A DNA stretch of 64,000 nucleotides from Xenophilus aerolatus (GTDB lineage Bacteria > Pseudomonadota > Gammaproteobacteria > Burkholderiales > Burkholderiaceae_C). A program made the translations under genes and the position numbers. Shown in pieces: positions 50,694 to 60,919 of this stretch. Under the pieces are notes generated by a model. The model saw nothing but the letters and a program-made list of their open reading frames with translations. It made no database searches and was not told the origin of the DNA. Location: assembly GCA_030418545.1 (NCBI GenBank), contig QAIB01000015.1, positions 1-64,000 of the forward strand, read 5' to 3'. The stretch's first letter is position 1. Each line of letters begins with the position of its first letter.

Positions 50694-51455
50694 ATGACAC
50701 GCCTGGCCCCCGAATTCCACCGTCTCTATGCGCCTCTCCCCGGCGGCGACACGTCCGACACGGCGCTGGTCGGGCCCGGTGGCGAGGTGCGGGCGCTGGT
50801 GATGGAGCTCACCGCGCCACCGTCCTGGGACAGCCTGCGACCGGTCTGGCAGGGCGTGCAGACCGAACTGGGCTTTCCTGCTCCCGCCATCGCCGTGTCG
50901 GGCGTCGACGGACTCCAGCTCTGGTTCTCGCTAGCGAATGCCGTGACGGCGCAGGAAGGCCATGCCTTCCTCCACGCGCTGCGCCGGCGTTTTCTTCCCG
51001 ACGTGCCGATCCGCCGGCTGCGGTTGTGGCCGAGCGCTGCATCCGAACACGTGCGCCCCGTGCCACAAAGGCAGGCGCCGAGTGGCGATTGGTCAGCGTT
51101 CGTGGCGCCCGACCTGGCGCCGGTGTTCGGCGACACGCCCTGGCTGGACATTCCGCCCAGCGACGACGGCCAGGCGGCGCTGCTGGCCGCGCTCGAATCC
51201 ATCCCGCGGGCGGTATTCGATGCGGCGGCAGCACTTCTGGGCGACGAGGCATCCTTGACTTCCGACCCCATCGCTGCGGATCGGCCGGACAGCGAAGCGC
51301 CCGCGCCCGCGGCGGCTCCCACGCCGCGCATGATCCCGACCGACGATCCGCTTCTTTTTCTTCGACAGGTGATGAGCGACGAGCGCGTGCCGCTCGCCTT
51401 GCGAGTCGAAGCCGCCAAGGCCTTGCTGGCACACCGCGCAGGCGGCGGACGTTGA
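50694..51455 (+). CDS. Hypothetical protein, possibly primase-superfamily-like
   Basis: Encodes 253 residues. The N-terminal half (SGVDGLQLWFSLANAV at about 68-83) resembles a strand-loop seen in archaeo-eukaryotic-primase-like folds, but the match is weak. The middle is Ala/Pro rich, and the C-terminus has a conserved-looking helix, TDDPLLFLRQVMSDERVPL then ALRVEAAKALLAH, a motif I associate with small uncharacterised proteins and terminase-like adaptors. No signal or membrane segment. It is convergent with ureG and not obviously part of the urease system. Confidence 0.65.
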   Translation: MTRLAPEFHRLYAPLPGGDTSDTALVGPGGEVRALVMELTAPPSWDSLRPVWQGVQTELGFPAPAIAVSGVDGLQLWFSLANAVTAQEGHAFLHALRRRFLPDVPIRRLRLWPSAASEHVRPVPQRQAPSGDWSAFVAPDLAPVFGDTPWLDIPPSDDGQAALLAALESIPRAVFDAAAALLGDEASLTSDPIAADRPDSEAPAPAAAPTPRMIPTDDPLLFLRQVMSDERVPLALRVEAAKALLAHRAGGGR

Positions 51456-51473
51456 CGGCGTTGCGCCGCGTGC

Positions 51474-52121
51474 TCAGGCGGCGCGCAGCATGCCGCGCTC
51501 CTCGATGAAGCGCACCACCTGCGCCACGCCGTCCTGCGTCTTCAGGTTGGTCATCACATAAGGCTTGGCCTTGCGCATGCGCTGCGTGTCCTGCTCCATC
51601 ACGCCCAGGTCCGCGCCCACGTAGGGCGCCAGGTCGGTCTTGTTGATGACGAAGAGGTCGCTCTTCGTGATGCCGGGGCCACCCTTGCGCGGAATCTTCT
51701 CGCCGGCGGCGACGTCGATCACGTAGATCGTGAGGTCCGACAGCTCGGGGCTGAAGGTGGCGGCCAGGTTGTCGCCACCGCTTTCGACGAAGACCACGTC
51801 GGCGTCCGGAAAGTCTTCCAGCATGCGGTCGATGGCCTCGAGGTTGATCGACGCGTCCTCGCGGATAGCGGTGTGCGGGCAGCCGCCCGTCTCCACGCCC
51901 ATGATGCGCTCGGCCGGCAGGGCGCCGGCGACGGTGAGCAGGCGCTGGTCTTCCTTCGTGTAGATGTCGTTGGTGATGGCGACGAGGTCGTACTGCGCGC
52001 GCATCGTCTTGCACAGCATCTCCAGCAGCGTGGTCTTGCCGGAGCCGACGGGCCCGCCGATGCCCACGCGCAGGGGCGGCAGCTTCTTGGTGCGATTGGG
52101 GATGTGGTGCAGGGCGCTCAT
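51474..52121 (-). CDS. ureG: Urease accessory GTPase UreG
   Basis: Encodes 215 residues. The P-loop is [18 protein letters not shown] near residue 21-36; the nickel-binding Cys-x-His appears in [35 protein letters not shown] is the switch region. It hydrolyses GTP to drive nickel insertion into apo-urease with UreF and UreD. Last gene of the urease operon, 9 bp after ureF. Confidence 0.96.
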   Translation of the reverse strand: MSALHHIPNRTKKLPPLRVGIGGPVGSGKTTLLEMLCKTMRAQYDLVAITNDIYTKEDQRLLTVAGALPAERIMGVETGGCPHTAIREDASINLEAIDRMLEDFPDADVVFVESGGDNLAATFSPELSDLTIYVIDVAAGEKIPRKGGPGITKSDLFVINKTDLAPYVGADLGVMEQDTQRMRKAKPYVMTNLKTQDGVAQVVRFIEERGMLRAA

Positions 52122-52130
52122 GGGCTTGGC

Positions 52131-52832
52131 TCAGCTTCGGAAGAGTCTGGAGTACTGGGTTTCATGCCGGGCGGACAGCACCGCGAGCATGGGTGAAAAA
52201 GCCTGGCGGCTGTCGTCGTCGAGACGCATGGCCGCCTCGACGGCGGTGGGCATTTCGCGCGCGAGGCGCGCCAGCATGCGCTGGCCCGCGCTCTGGCCCA
52301 GCGGCACGGCCTTGACTGCCGCGGCGGTCATGTTCTCGGCCCAGCCGAAGGCGAAGGCCAGGCAGCCGTCGCGCACCGCGGCACCGCTGCGGGCAGCGGC
52401 GAAGGCGAAGGCCACCGGGTAGGTGACGGGCAGGCCGGCGAAGGCCTCGGCCGCGTCCTCGTGGTGCAGCTTGAGCCATTCGAGGAAGGAGCGGCCCATC
52501 TGTTCGGTCTGCAGCAGGAACTCGGCGGACTCGCGGGTGGCCAGCACCCAGGCGTTCAGCGCCTGCACGCGCGCGCTGTCGGCGCGGCGCCATGCCTCGA
52601 TCGCCGACGCGACCACGGCCAGGTCGCCGCGCGCGAGGGCGAGGTGTAGTTGGTCGACCAGCCAGTCGGCTGCCGTGGCCTCATCCTTCACGCCGGCCCA
52701 TTCCACCGCCGCCTCGAGCCCCTCGGAGTACGAGAAGCCGCCCACCGGAAGTGCAGGCGAGGCGAGCCAGATCAGCTGCAGCAGGCTGCTGGCGTCGATG
52801 GTGTCGCGTGGCGCGGTCGCGGGCGCGTGCAT
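52131..52832 (-). CDS. ureF: Urease accessory protein UreF
   Basis: Encodes 233 residues, mostly helical. [22 protein letters not shown] and the following GLEAAV are diagnostic of UreF; the C-terminus ([20 protein letters not shown], then [12 protein letters not shown]) is the flexible UreG-contact tail. It acts as a gating factor that joins apo-urease, UreD and UreG. Overlap and spacing to ureE (14 bp) and ureG show one operon. Confidence 0.95.
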   Translation of the reverse strand: MHAPATAPRDTIDASSLLQLIWLASPALPVGGFSYSEGLEAAVEWAGVKDEATAADWLVDQLHLALARGDLAVVASAIEAWRRADSARVQALNAWVLATRESAEFLLQTEQMGRSFLEWLKLHHEDAAEAFAGLPVTYPVAFAFAAARSGAAVRDGCLAFAFGWAENMTAAAVKAVPLGQSAGQRMLARLAREMPTAVEAAMRLDDDSRQAFSPMLAVLSARHETQYSRLFRS

Positions 52833-52846
52833 GGGCTCGATGGGCT

Positions 52847-53458
52847 TCAGTGCGAGTGATTGCAGCCGGGGCCGTGGACATGCCCATGTCCGTGATGATC
52901 GCCGTGCACATGCTCGGGTGCGAGGACCAGCGGAGGCTGCCCATGGGCGTGTTCGTGCGGGTGGCCATGCGCGTCGTGGTCGTGGCCATGGCTGTGTCCA
53001 CCGTGTCCGCCATACGCGCCCCCTTCGGGCTCGAAGGCGTCGTCCACCGCCACCACGATCAGGTGCATGGCGCGCAGCATGTCGGCCAGCACATGGTCGG
53101 GTTCGATCTTCAGGTGGTCGGGCTGCAGCTCGATCGGCACGTGGCGGTTGCCCAGGTGATAGGCGGCGCGCGTGAGGTCGAAGGGCGTGCCGTGGGCCGG
53201 GCAGTGCGTGATGCGCAGCACCGGCTGCTTCGCGGCGACCACGCGCAGCAGCGACCCGTCTTCCAGCACCAGCACGTCGCCGCCGCGCACGGCCGTGCCG
53301 CGCGGCAGGAAGACGCCGACCTGCCGGCCCTGTGAATCGGTGGCGTCGAAGCGGCTCTTCTGGCGCACGTCCCAGTCGAGTTCGACCGTGGCGGCGCGCT
53401 TGAGCAGCACGGGCGCGAGACCGCGGCCCTGGGGCATGATTTTGTTGGCGGTGAGCAT
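52847..53458 (-). CDS. ureE: Urease accessory nickel metallochaperone UreE
   Basis: Encodes 203 residues. The N-terminal domain ([40 protein letters not shown]) and the peptide-binding second half ([20 protein letters not shown]) are complete; the nickel site includes the His of YHLGNRH. The last 55 residues are a His-rich tail ([19 protein letters not shown] and [19 protein letters not shown]), which stores several nickel ions. It delivers nickel to UreG. ATG at 53458 gives the standard length. Confidence 0.95.
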   Translation of the reverse strand: MLTANKIMPQGRGLAPVLLKRAATVELDWDVRQKSRFDATDSQGRQVGVFLPRGTAVRGGDVLVLEDGSLLRVVAAKQPVLRITHCPAHGTPFDLTRAAYHLGNRHVPIELQPDHLKIEPDHVLADMLRAMHLIVVAVDDAFEPEGGAYGGHGGHSHGHDHDAHGHPHEHAHGQPPLVLAPEHVHGDHHGHGHVHGPGCNHSH

Positions 53459-53541
53459 GGTGTGTGGCGTCTGTTGGCAGGCAGTGAGGCAGGGCAGGGC
53501 GCCATTGTCCCGCGACACCATGGCCCTGTGGGTGCGGCGCC

Positions 53542-54021
53542 CTAGAGCATCCGCGTCATGAAGTGGCTCGCCGGGTCGTTCGTGTAGTCCGAGAACGGCG
53601 CACAGGCTTCGAAGCCGTGCCGGGCGTAGAGCGCCCGTGCCGGCGCGAAGAAGGGTTGGCTTCCCGTCTCCAGGCTCATGCGGGTGTGTCCTGCGGCGCG
53701 GGCCTCGGCCAGTGCGTGGGTCAGCAACTGCGCCGCGATGCCCTGGCCGCGCAAGTGCGCGGCGGTGCGCATGGACTTGAGTTCCGAATGGCCGTCGTCC
53801 AGCCGTTTCAATGCCACGGTGCCCGCCAGCGCCTCGCCGGTCGCATCGGCCGTCCAGGCGCTCCAGAACCGGATCCCGGGTCGGCGCAGGCCCTCCAGGT
53901 CCAGCGCATGCACGCTTTCGGGCGGCGACACGCGGCGCATGTCCGCCAGATGCTCTTCCAGGAAGGCGGCGATGCGAGGGTCGCGCAGGTCGTCCAGGCG
54001 AATGTGCAGCGCCACCGCCAT
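53542..54021 (-). CDS. GNAT-family N-acetyltransferase within the urease operon
   Basis: Encodes 159 residues. The acetyl-CoA site is visible as [16 protein letters not shown] (R-x-x-G-x-G/A); [12 protein letters not shown] precedes it and FYxRHGF-like [11 protein letters not shown] follows. The acceptor is unknown. The gene starts 3 bp after ureC and precedes ureE by 83 bp, so it is co-transcribed with urease, though GNATs are not part of the known maturation pathway. Related GNATs are found in the same position in some Comamonadaceae as I recall. Confidence 0.88.
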   Translation of the reverse strand: MAVALHIRLDDLRDPRIAAFLEEHLADMRRVSPPESVHALDLEGLRRPGIRFWSAWTADATGEALAGTVALKRLDDGHSELKSMRTAAHLRGQGIAAQLLTHALAEARAAGHTRMSLETGSQPFFAPARALYARHGFEACAPFSDYTNDPASHFMTRML

Positions 54022-54024
54022 CGG

Positions 54025-55743
54025 TCAGAAGAGGAAATAGCGCTGCGTCATCGGCAGCACTTTGGCCGGCTCGCAGGTCAGCAGCACGCCGTCGGCACGC
54101 ACGGCGTAGGTCTGGTGGTCGATCTCCATCTTCGGCGCATAGCCGTTGTGGATCAGGTGCTCCTTGCGCACGCCGCGGATGTTCTTCACCGCGCTCACGT
54201 TCTTGGCGAGGCCGTAGCGTTCCTTCACGCCTGCCGCCAGGCCGGCCTGCGACACGAAGGTCAGCGAGCTCTTCGCCAGCGAACCGCCGAAGGCGCCGAA
54301 CATCGGCCGGTAGTGCACCGGCTGCGGCGTGGGGATGCTGGCGTTGGGGTCGCCCATCGCTGCCATGGCGATGCTCCCGCCCTTGAGGATGCAGAAAGGC
54401 TTGACGCCGAAGAAGGCCGGCTTCCACACGACGATGTCGGCCCACTTGCCCACTTCGAGGCTGCCCACCTCGTGCGCGATGCCGTGCGAGATGGCGGGGT
54501 TGATCGTGTACTTGGCGATGTAGCGCCTGGCGCGGAAGTTGTCGGCGCGCTCGCTGTCCTCGGGCAGCGCGCCACGCTGTGCCTTCATCTTGCTCGCCGT
54601 CTGCCAGGTGCGGATGATGACCTCGCCCACGCGGCCCATGGCCTGCGAATCGCTGCTCATCATGCTGATGGCGCCCAGGTCGTGCAGGATGTCCTCGGCC
54701 GCGATGGTCTCCTTGCGGATGCGCGACTCGGCGAAGGCGAGGTCTTCGGCGATGGCGGCGTCGAGGTGGTGGCACACCATGAGCATGTCGACGTGTTCGT
54801 CGAGCGTGTTCACGGTGTAGGGCATCGTGGGGTTGGTGGAGGAGGGCAGGAAGTTCGCCTCGCCCACCACGCGCAGGATGTCCGGCGCGTGGCCGCCGCC
54901 CGCGCCCTCGGTATGGAACGCACACAGCGACCGGCCCTTGGTGGCCGCGATGGTGTCCTCGACGAAGCCCGACTCGTTCAGCGTGTCGGAATGGATCGCC
55001 ACCTGCGTGTCGGTGGCCTCGGCCACGTCCAGGCAGTGGTCGATGGCCGAGGGCGTGGTGCCCCAGTCCTCGTGCAGCTTCAGGCCGATCACGCCGGCCT
55101 CGATCTGCTCGTGCAGGGCCTCCGGCCGGCTCGCGTTGCCCTTGCCCAGGAAGCCGAGGTTCATCGGGAAGGCATCGGCCGCCTGCAGCATGCGCTCGAT
55201 GTGCCAGGGGCCGGGCGTGCAGGTGGTGGCGAAGGTGCCGGTGGCCGGCCCGGTGCCTCCGCCAAGCATGGTGGTCACGCCGCTGGCCAGCGCCTCCTCG
55301 ATCTGCTGCGGGCAGATGAAGTGGATGTGGCTGTCGATGCCGCCGGCCGTGACGATATTGCCCTCGCAGCTGATGACTTCGGTGCCGGGGCCGATGACGA
55401 TGTCCACGCCGGGCTGCGTGTCGGGGTTGCCGGCCTTGCCGATGGCGGCGATGCGGCCGTCCTTGAGGCCGATGTCGGCCTTGACGATGCCCCAGTGATC
55501 GAGGATGAGCGCATTGGTCAGCACCGTGTCGACGCTGCCCTGCGCGCGCGTGCGCTGGCTCTGCGCCATGCCGTCGCGGATCGTCTTGCCGCCGCCGAAC
55601 TTGACTTCTTCGCCGTAGCCGCCGGCGCGCAGGGTGTAGTCCTCCTCGACCTCGATCACCAGGCCCGTGTCGGCCAGGCGGACGCGGTCGCCCACGGTGG
55701 GGCCGAAAATTTCTGCATAGGCGCGGCGAGAGATGGTGGCCAC
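54025..55743 (-). CDS. ureC: Urease subunit alpha UreC
   Basis: Encodes 572 residues from a GTG ([19 protein letters not shown]). The active site is complete: HIH in [14 protein letters not shown], the carbamylated lysine in [15 protein letters not shown], His residues in HSDTLNES and [14 protein letters not shown], the flap [11 protein letters not shown], and the Asp in [14 protein letters not shown]. It binds two nickel ions and hydrolyses urea to ammonia and carbamate. It is separated from ureB by a 163-bp gap containing a long inverted repeat. Confidence 0.96.
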   Translation of the reverse strand: MATISRRAYAEIFGPTVGDRVRLADTGLVIEVEEDYTLRAGGYGEEVKFGGGKTIRDGMAQSQRTRAQGSVDTVLTNALILDHWGIVKADIGLKDGRIAAIGKAGNPDTQPGVDIVIGPGTEVISCEGNIVTAGGIDSHIHFICPQQIEEALASGVTTMLGGGTGPATGTFATTCTPGPWHIERMLQAADAFPMNLGFLGKGNASRPEALHEQIEAGVIGLKLHEDWGTTPSAIDHCLDVAEATDTQVAIHSDTLNESGFVEDTIAATKGRSLCAFHTEGAGGGHAPDILRVVGEANFLPSSTNPTMPYTVNTLDEHVDMLMVCHHLDAAIAEDLAFAESRIRKETIAAEDILHDLGAISMMSSDSQAMGRVGEVIIRTWQTASKMKAQRGALPEDSERADNFRARRYIAKYTINPAISHGIAHEVGSLEVGKWADIVVWKPAFFGVKPFCILKGGSIAMAAMGDPNASIPTPQPVHYRPMFGAFGGSLAKSSLTFVSQAGLAAGVKERYGLAKNVSAVKNIRGVRKEHLIHNGYAPKMEIDHQTYAVRADGVLLTCEPAKVLPMTQRYFLF

Positions 55744-55774
55744 AGCGTTGTCCTGGGTGGGAGGTTCAAAAAGT

Positions 55775-55896
55775 CGGACAGCCGAACGCGGCGGGCGCAG
55801 AGGTGACGCGAAGGGCGCAGAAGAAATACCGCAATTTGCTTTGTCTTTCCTGCGTGTTCTGCGAAATCTCTGCGCCCTCTTGCGTTCGGCTGTCCG
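55775..55896. repeat. Long interrupted inverted repeat between ureB and ureC
   Basis: Outer arms of 15 bp match perfectly: CGGACAGCCGAACGC (55775-55789) and its complement (55882-55896). Further in, GGGCGCAGAG (55793-55802) pairs with CTCTGCGCCC (55868-55877), and CGCAGAA (55816-55822) pairs with TTCTGCG (55857-55863). The arrangement is that of a small non-coding mobile repeat (MITE or REP-like); the motifs GACGCGAAGG and GCGCAGAAG recall repeats common in Comamonadaceae. The transcript of the operon could form a long hairpin here, dividing ureA-J-B from ureC-E-F-G. Confidence 0.75.
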
Positions 55897-55906
55897 CGTT
55901 CGGTTT

Positions 55907-56215
55907 TCAGAGCGGCCCTTGCACCAGCCCGCGAAAGCCGTACACGGTGCGGGCGCCCGCATAGTCGACCAGCTCCACCGTGCGCTGCTGCCCCGGCTCG
56001 AAGCGCACGGCCGTGCCCGAGGCGATGTTCAGCCGCATGCCGCGCGCGGCGTTGCGGTCGAAGTCGAGCGCGCCGTTGGTTTCGGCGAAGTGGTAGTGCG
56101 AGCCGACCTGGATGGGCCGGTCGGCGGTGTTCTTCACCACCACCGTCAGCGTGCGGCGGCCCGGATTCAGGTCGTGGTCGCCCGCGTCGATCAGCAGTTC
56201 ACCAGGGATCGTCAT
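55907..56215 (-). CDS. ureB: Urease subunit beta UreB
   Basis: Encodes 102 residues, the standard size. [19 protein letters not shown], the conserved [18 protein letters not shown] and [18 protein letters not shown] are all intact, as is the C-terminal [12 protein letters not shown]. It is a structural subunit that wraps the trimer. Thirteen bp separate it from hupE/ureJ. Confidence 0.95.
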   Translation of the reverse strand: MTIPGELLIDAGDHDLNPGRRTLTVVVKNTADRPIQVGSHYHFAETNGALDFDRNAARGMRLNIASGTAVRFEPGQQRTVELVDYAGARTVYGFRGLVQGPL

Positions 56216-56228
56216 CGCCGCGCTCCGT

Positions 56229-56831
56229 TCAGGCGAGTCCGCCGAGCAGCGCGGCGCCCAGCAGCGCCACGGCCGCGCCGGCGATGCGCGGCATCCAGCG
56301 GTTGGCATGGCGCAGCGCGTAACCCAGGCCGATGCCGGCCACGTGCAGCAGCGCGGTGGCCGCGACCATGCCGGCCAGGGTGAGCGCCGCATCCGGCTCG
56401 CCGGCCAGTTCGTGGCCATGCGCGATGCCATGGAAGATCGCGAACACACCGACCAGCGCCGCGGCGGCCATTGCCGGGAGACGCTTCTGCGTGAGCACCA
56501 GCAGGCCCAGCACCAGCAGCGAGGCCGCGATCATCGGTTCCACCGCGGGCAGGTGCAGGCCGGCCAGGCCCATCAGTGCACCCACCAGCAGCATGGCGAC
56601 GAAGCCCAGCGGCGCCCACAGCAGGTCGGTACCGCGGCGCGCCACCAGGGCGCTCCACAGGCCCACCGCCACCATGGCGGCCAGGTGGTCCAGACCGGTC
56701 AGCGGGTGCATGAAGCCCGCGGCCAGGCCGTGGTGCAGGCCGGCATCGGCGCCCGTGTGGGCGAGGGCGGGCAGGGCGGTCAGGCTGGCGAGCGCAACGG
56801 CGGCGACGCGGGCAGGGCGGGTGAAGGACAT
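56229..56831 (-). CDS. ureJ: HupE/UreJ-family nickel transporter
   Basis: Encodes 200 residues. A signal-like first helix ([18 protein letters not shown]) is followed by the signature [18 protein letters not shown] (H-P-x4-D-H), which provides the metal site of HupE/UreJ. About six membrane segments. It likely imports nickel for urease. Placement between ureA and ureB is an arrangement seen in several Burkholderiales urease operons. Confidence 0.93.
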   Translation of the reverse strand: MSFTRPARVAAVALASLTALPALAHTGADAGLHHGLAAGFMHPLTGLDHLAAMVAVGLWSALVARRGTDLLWAPLGFVAMLLVGALMGLAGLHLPAVEPMIAASLLVLGLLVLTQKRLPAMAAAALVGVFAIFHGIAHGHELAGEPDAALTLAGMVAATALLHVAGIGLGYALRHANRWMPRIAGAAVALLGAALLGGLA

Positions 56832-56851
56832 GGGGGCGGTCTCCGGGGAAA

Positions 56852-57154
56852 TCAGGCAATCGGCTGGTGCACGGTCACGAGCTTCGTGCCGTCGGGAAAG
56901 GTTGCTTCGACCTGGATGTCGGGAATCATCTCCGGCACCCCTTCCATCACGTCGTCGCGCGTCAGGACGGAACGGCCCTCGCTCATCAGCGCGGCGACCG
57001 TCTTGCCGTCGCGCGCACCTTCCATGACGGCGGCTGAGATCAGGGCCACCGCCTCGGGATAGTTCAGCTTCAGCCCGCGGGCCTTGCGCCGCTCCGCCAG
57101 CAGGGCGGCGGTGAAGATCAGGAGCTTGTCTTTCTCTCTGGGAGTCAATTCCAT
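56852..57154 (-). CDS. ureA: Urease subunit gamma UreA
   Basis: Encodes 100 residues ([20 protein letters not shown]), the exact family length, with [20 protein letters not shown] and [14 protein letters not shown]-like [17 protein letters not shown]. First structural gene of the operon. The usual upstream ureD is absent: the next gene on this side starts 42 bp away on the opposite strand. Confidence 0.96.
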   Translation of the reverse strand: MELTPREKDKLLIFTAALLAERRKARGLKLNYPEAVALISAAVMEGARDGKTVAALMSEGRSVLTRDDVMEGVPEMIPDIQVEATFPDGTKLVTVHQPIA

Positions 57155-57172
57155 ATCGCTGGGCTCGATGTT

Positions 57173-57193
57173 GCTTCGCTGTGGTCGCGAAGC
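57173..57193. promoter_or_regulatory. Inverted repeat in the 42-bp divergent ureA / kinase region
   Basis: GCTTCGC (57173-57179) and GCGAAGC (57187-57193) form a perfect 7-bp inverted repeat with a 7-nt centre, in the tiny gap between the ureA start and the NCS1-kinase start. Promoters must overlap it. A binding site for the LuxR-type regulator at 60916 is plausible but unproven. Confidence 0.5.
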
Positions 57194-57196
57194 ATT

Positions 57197-60100
57197 ATGG
57201 GCAACGACGCATCCTTGCAACAGTCGTGCCGCGGGCCGGCTTCGGCATGGAATGTGCACCGCAATGGTGTGCCCCCTGACTCCGCCTCCGCCATCGAACC
57301 GTCCGACGCCGACCGCGAGGACGCGCCCCAGCGCATCGTCAAGGTCCGGCGCGACTACAACAGCTGGGTCGGCAGCGAGACGCTGGAGGACTACGCGCTG
57401 CGCTTCACGCCGCAGCGCTTTCGCAAGTGGTCGGAATGGCGCGTGGCCAACACCGCCTTCGGGGCGGCGTCCTTCCTGATCCTGGAAGCCGTGGGCGCCA
57501 CGCTGCTGGTGCAGTACGGCTTCGCGAACGCCTTCTGGGCCATCCTGGCGACGGGACTCATCATCTTCCTGGCCGGCTGGCCGATCAGCGTCTACGCGGC
57601 GCGCTACGGCGTCGACATGGACCTGCTCACGCGTGGCGCGGGCTTCGGCTACATCGGCTCGACCATCACTTCGCTGATCTACGCCAGCTTCACCTTCATC
57701 TTCTTCGCGCTCGAGGCGGCCGTGATGGCCTACGCGCTGGAACTGGCCCTGGGCGTCCCGCCGGCCTGGGGCTACCTGGTGTGTGCGCTGGTCGTCATCC
57801 CGCTGGTCACGCACGGCGTCTCGGCCATCAGCCGCCTGCAGCTGTGGACGCAGCCGATCTGGCTGCTCATGCTGGTGGTGCCCTTCGGCTTCGTGCTGAT
57901 GCGCGATCCTGGTGCGTTTGCCGGCATCACGCACTACGCCGGGGATCGCAGAGGTTCGGCGGGCTTCAGTCTGCACCTTTTCGGTGCCGCGTTGACGGTG
58001 GGCATCGCCCTCATCACCCAGATGGGCGAGCAGGCCGACTACCTGCGTTTCATGCCCGCGCGCACCCGCGCCAACCGTGGCCGCTGGTGGCTGGGCGTGA
58101 TGGCGGGCGGGCCGGGCTGGGTGGTGCTGGGCGTGGTCAAGATGCTGGGCGGCGCGCTGCTGGCCTACCTGGCGATCACCCACATGGTGCCGACCGAACG
58201 CGCCGTGGACCCGAACCAGATGTACCTCGCGGCCTACGAGTACGTCTTCCCGCACTACGGCTGGGCGGTGGCGGCGACGGCGCTCTTCGTCGTGATCTCG
58301 CAGCTCAAGATCAACGTGACCAACGCCTACGCGGGCTCGCTGGCCTGGAGCAACTTCTTCTCGCGCGTCACGCACAGCCACCCGGGGCGCGTGGTGTGGG
58401 TGGTGTTCAACGCGCTCATCGCCTTCATGCTGATGGAGATGAACGTGTTCGAGGCCCTGGGCGACGTGCTGGGCCTGTACGCCAACATCGCCATCGCCTG
58501 GATGATGGCGGTGGTCGCCGACCTGGTGGTCAACAAGCCGCTGGGCCTGTCGCCGCCGGGCATCGAGTTCAAGCGCGCCCACCTGTGGGACATCAACCCG
58601 GTCGGCGTCGGCGCGATGGTGCTGGCCTCGGCCCTGTCGATCACGGCGCACCTGGGCGTGTTCGGGCCGCTGGCGCAGTCCTTCTCGGCCGTGATCGCGC
58701 TGGGCACGGCCTTCGTGACGGCGCCGCTGATCGCGTGGGCGACGAAGGGGCGCTATTACCTTGCGCGTGACTCCGCTCCCGTCCGCCAACGGGAGAAGGG
58801 GAGAAAAATCCGTTGGGCAAAGGTCGAGCAAGCCGCGTCGGCAGCGCTGGTCACCCAGCGCTGCGTGATCTGCGAACGGGAGTACGAAGGCCCCGACATG
58901 GCGCATTGCCCCGCGTACCAGGGCGCCATCTGTTCGCTGTGCTGCACCCTCGACGCCCGCTGCGGCGACCTGTGCAAGCCGCAGGCCTCGCTTTCGGCGC
59001 AGTGGTCGGCCACCCTGCGCTGGCTGCTGCCGCGGCGCGTGTGGCCCTACCTCGACACCGGCCTGGGCCACTTCATCATGCTCATGCTGATCGTCGTGCC
59101 GCTGCTGGCGGCGGTGTTCGGCGTGCTCTACCAGCAGGAGCTGCGCGGCGTCGGCGAATGGGTGCAGGCGGGCACCGCCGCGGCCCCGGGCGTGGGCAAG
59201 GCGGTGGGCGCCGAGGTGGGCAGCGCACTGCGCGGCGGCTTCTTCAAGGCCTACATGGCGCTGCTGCTCATCGCGGGCATCGTCGCCTGGTGGCTGGTGC
59301 TGGCGCACCAGAGCCGCAAGGTGGCGCAGGAGGAGTCGAACCGCCAGACCCACCTGCTCATGCGCGAGATCGAACTGCACCGCGAGACCGACCGCGCCCT
59401 GCAGGAGGCCAAGCAGACGGCCGATGCCGCCAACCAGGCCAAGAGCCGCTACATCAGCGCCATCAGCCACGAACTGCGCACGCCGCTCAACTCGATCCTC
59501 GGCTACGCCCAGCTCATGGGCGAGGACGCCTCCGTGCCGCCGCACCGCCAGCAGGCCGTGGCGGTCATCAAGCGCGGCGGCGAGCACCTGCTGTCGCTCA
59601 TCGAGGGCACGCTGGACCTGGCCCACATCGAGTCGGGCAAGCTGACGTTGCAGGCGCGGCCGCTGCGCTTCGTCGACATGCTGCGCGAGCTGGCCGAGAT
59701 GTTCGAGCCGCAGGCCGCCGACAAGGGCCTGCGCTTTCGCTTCGAGCCCACGGGCGCCCTGCCCGAGGTGGTGCGCGCCGACGAGAAGCGCGTGCGCCAG
59801 ATCCTCATCAACCTGCTGGGCAATGCCATCAAGTTCACCGCCCGCGGCGAGGTGGGCCTGCGCGTGGCCTATGCGCGCGAGTTCGCCACCCTCGAGATCG
59901 AGGACACCGGCCCCGGCATGGACGCGCAGGCGCTGGCGCGCATCTTCGAGCCCTTCGTGCGCGTCGAGTCGCCCGGCACGGCGGCCACACCGGGCGCCGG
60001 CCTGGGCCTGACCATGGCCAAGATGCTCACCGACCTCATGGGCGGCGAGATGAAGGTGCAGAGCACGCCCGGGCAGGGCTCGGTGTTCCGGGTGCGTCTT

Positions 60101-60919
60101 TTCCTGCCGCGGGTGCACGACGCGCCGGCGCGGGCGGCGAACACGGCCCCGTCGCCTGCCGTGGCGGCACGCCCCCGCCGTGGCTACGAAGGCGAGCGCC
60201 GCCGCCTGCTGGTGGTCGACAACGAGGAGACCGACCGCGAACTGCTCGTGCATCTGCTGGCGCCGCTGGGCTTCGAGCTGCGCACCGCCGCCAGCGGCCA
60301 CGACGCGCTCGACCTGCTGGCCGCCGGCTTCCGTCCCCACGCCATGTTCGTCGACCTTGCGATGCCGGGCATCGACGGGTGGGAAACGCTGCGCCGGGCG
60401 CGGGCCTTCTGGGAGGCAGGCGACGGCGGGGGCCGGCCGGCGCCGGGCCGCCCCAAGCCGGACGCGGCCCCCTCGGGGGGCAGCGAGGACACGCAGTGCC
60501 GAGCGTGGGGGCCAGCAACCGCCATCGTCTCGGCCAATGCCTTCGACAAGCGGCTGGAGAACGACGTCGGCATCACGCCCGAGGACTTCTTCGTCAAGCC
60601 GGTGCGCCACAGCGAGCTGCTGGACTGGTTGGAGCGCCGGCTGCAACTGCGCTGGACCGACACGCCCGCGACGGCGGCGCAGCCGCCCGCAGCCGAGGCG
60701 CCCGTGGCCCCGTCGCCCGAACGCCTGCGTGCCCTGGAAGAGGCCGTCCAGCTCGGTTACCTTCGCGGCATCATGAAGCAGCTCGACGAGATCGACGCGG
60801 CGCAGCCGGCCTGTGCCGCCTGGACCGCGCAGCAGCGCACGCGCGCGCGGCAGTTCCAGTTCGAAGCGATGGCCGAGGCCATCCGCCGCGCCGGCGCGGC
60901 GCCGGAGTCCGTGGCATGA
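57197..60919 (+). CDS. NCS1 transporter fused to histidine kinase and receiver domain
   Basis: Encodes 1240 residues. Order seen: short cytoplasmic start; an NCS1 (cytosine/purine/allantoin-type) permease at about 55-520 with some twelve hydrophobic segments and GADYLRF-like [16 protein letters not shown]; a cysteine-rich segment at about 556-600 ([34 protein letters not shown]) able to bind zinc; two more membrane helices near 625 and 690; HisKA with H758 in [16 protein letters not shown]; HATPase with [14 protein letters not shown] and [18 protein letters not shown]; and a receiver with the phospho-Asp near 1053 (MFVDLAMPG). The family parallel is CbrA, which fuses an SSS-type transporter to a kinase; an NCS1 version is much less known. 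Two short palindromic repeats interrupt its coding sequence in frame. It is divergent from urease and coupled to its regulator. Confidence 0.88.
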   Translation: MGNDASLQQSCRGPASAWNVHRNGVPPDSASAIEPSDADREDAPQRIVKVRRDYNSWVGSETLEDYALRFTPQRFRKWSEWRVANTAFGAASFLILEAVGATLLVQYGFANAFWAILATGLIIFLAGWPISVYAARYGVDMDLLTRGAGFGYIGSTITSLIYASFTFIFFALEAAVMAYALELALGVPPAWGYLVCALVVIPLVTHGVSAISRLQLWTQPIWLLMLVVPFGFVLMRDPGAFAGITHYAGDRRGSAGFSLHLFGAALTVGIALITQMGEQADYLRFMPARTRANRGRWWLGVMAGGPGWVVLGVVKMLGGALLAYLAITHMVPTERAVDPNQMYLAAYEYVFPHYGWAVAATALFVVISQLKINVTNAYAGSLAWSNFFSRVTHSHPGRVVWVVFNALIAFMLMEMNVFEALGDVLGLYANIAIAWMMAVVADLVVNKPLGLSPPGIEFKRAHLWDINPVGVGAMVLASALSITAHLGVFGPLAQSFSAVIALGTAFVTAPLIAWATKGRYYLARDSAPVRQREKGRKIRWAKVEQAASAALVTQRCVICEREYEGPDMAHCPAYQGAICSLCCTLDARCGDLCKPQASLSAQWSATLRWLLPRRVWPYLDTGLGHFIMLMLIVVPLLAAVFGVLYQQELRGVGEWVQAGTAAAPGVGKAVGAEVGSALRGGFFKAYMALLLIAGIVAWWLVLAHQSRKVAQEESNRQTHLLMREIELHRETDRALQEAKQTADAANQAKSRYISAISHELRTPLNSILGYAQLMGEDASVPPHRQQAVAVIKRGGEHLLSLIEGTLDLAHIESGKLTLQARPLRFVDMLRELAEMFEPQAADKGLRFRFEPTGALPEVVRADEKRVRQILINLLGNAIKFTARGEVGLRVAYAREFATLEIEDTGPGMDAQALARIFEPFVRVESPGTAATPGAGLGLTMAKMLTDLMGGEMKVQSTPGQGSVFRVRLFLPRVHDAPARAANTAPSPAVAARPRRGYEGERRRLLVVDNEETDRELLVHLLAPLGFELRTAASGHDALDLLAAGFRPHAMFVDLAMPGIDGWETLRRARAFWEAGDGGGRPAPGRPKPDAAPSGGSEDTQCRAWGPATAIVSANAFDKRLENDVGITPEDFFVKPVRHSELLDWLERRLQLRWTDTPATAAQPPAAEAPVAPSPERLRALEEAVQLGYLRGIMKQLDEIDAAQPACAAWTAQQRTRARQFQFEAMAEAIRRAGAAPESVA
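58776..58795. repeat. Short in-frame palindrome in the transporter-kinase gene
   Basis: CTCCCGT (58776-58782) and ACGGGAG (58789-58795) with loop CCGCCA, flanked by CTCCG and AAGGGGAG. It codes for part of the linker [13 protein letters not shown] between the permease and the cysteine-rich segment. It has the look of the common CTCCC/GGGAG intergenic repeats and appears to have been absorbed into the reading frame. Confidence 0.5.
60444..60512. repeat. In-frame GC-rich repeat inside the receiver domain
   Basis: A 69-bp stretch beginning GGGCCGCCCCAAGCCGG and containing GGCCCCCTCGGGGGGC followed by CAGCGAGGACACGCAGTGCC and GAGCGTGGGGGC. It encodes a Pro/Gly-rich insert ([16 protein letters not shown], then [10 protein letters not shown]) in the receiver, between the helix after the phospho-Asp strand and the next strand. 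I recall closely similar sequences as intergenic repeats in Comamonadaceae. Frame and stop-free reading are kept. Confidence 0.55.
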
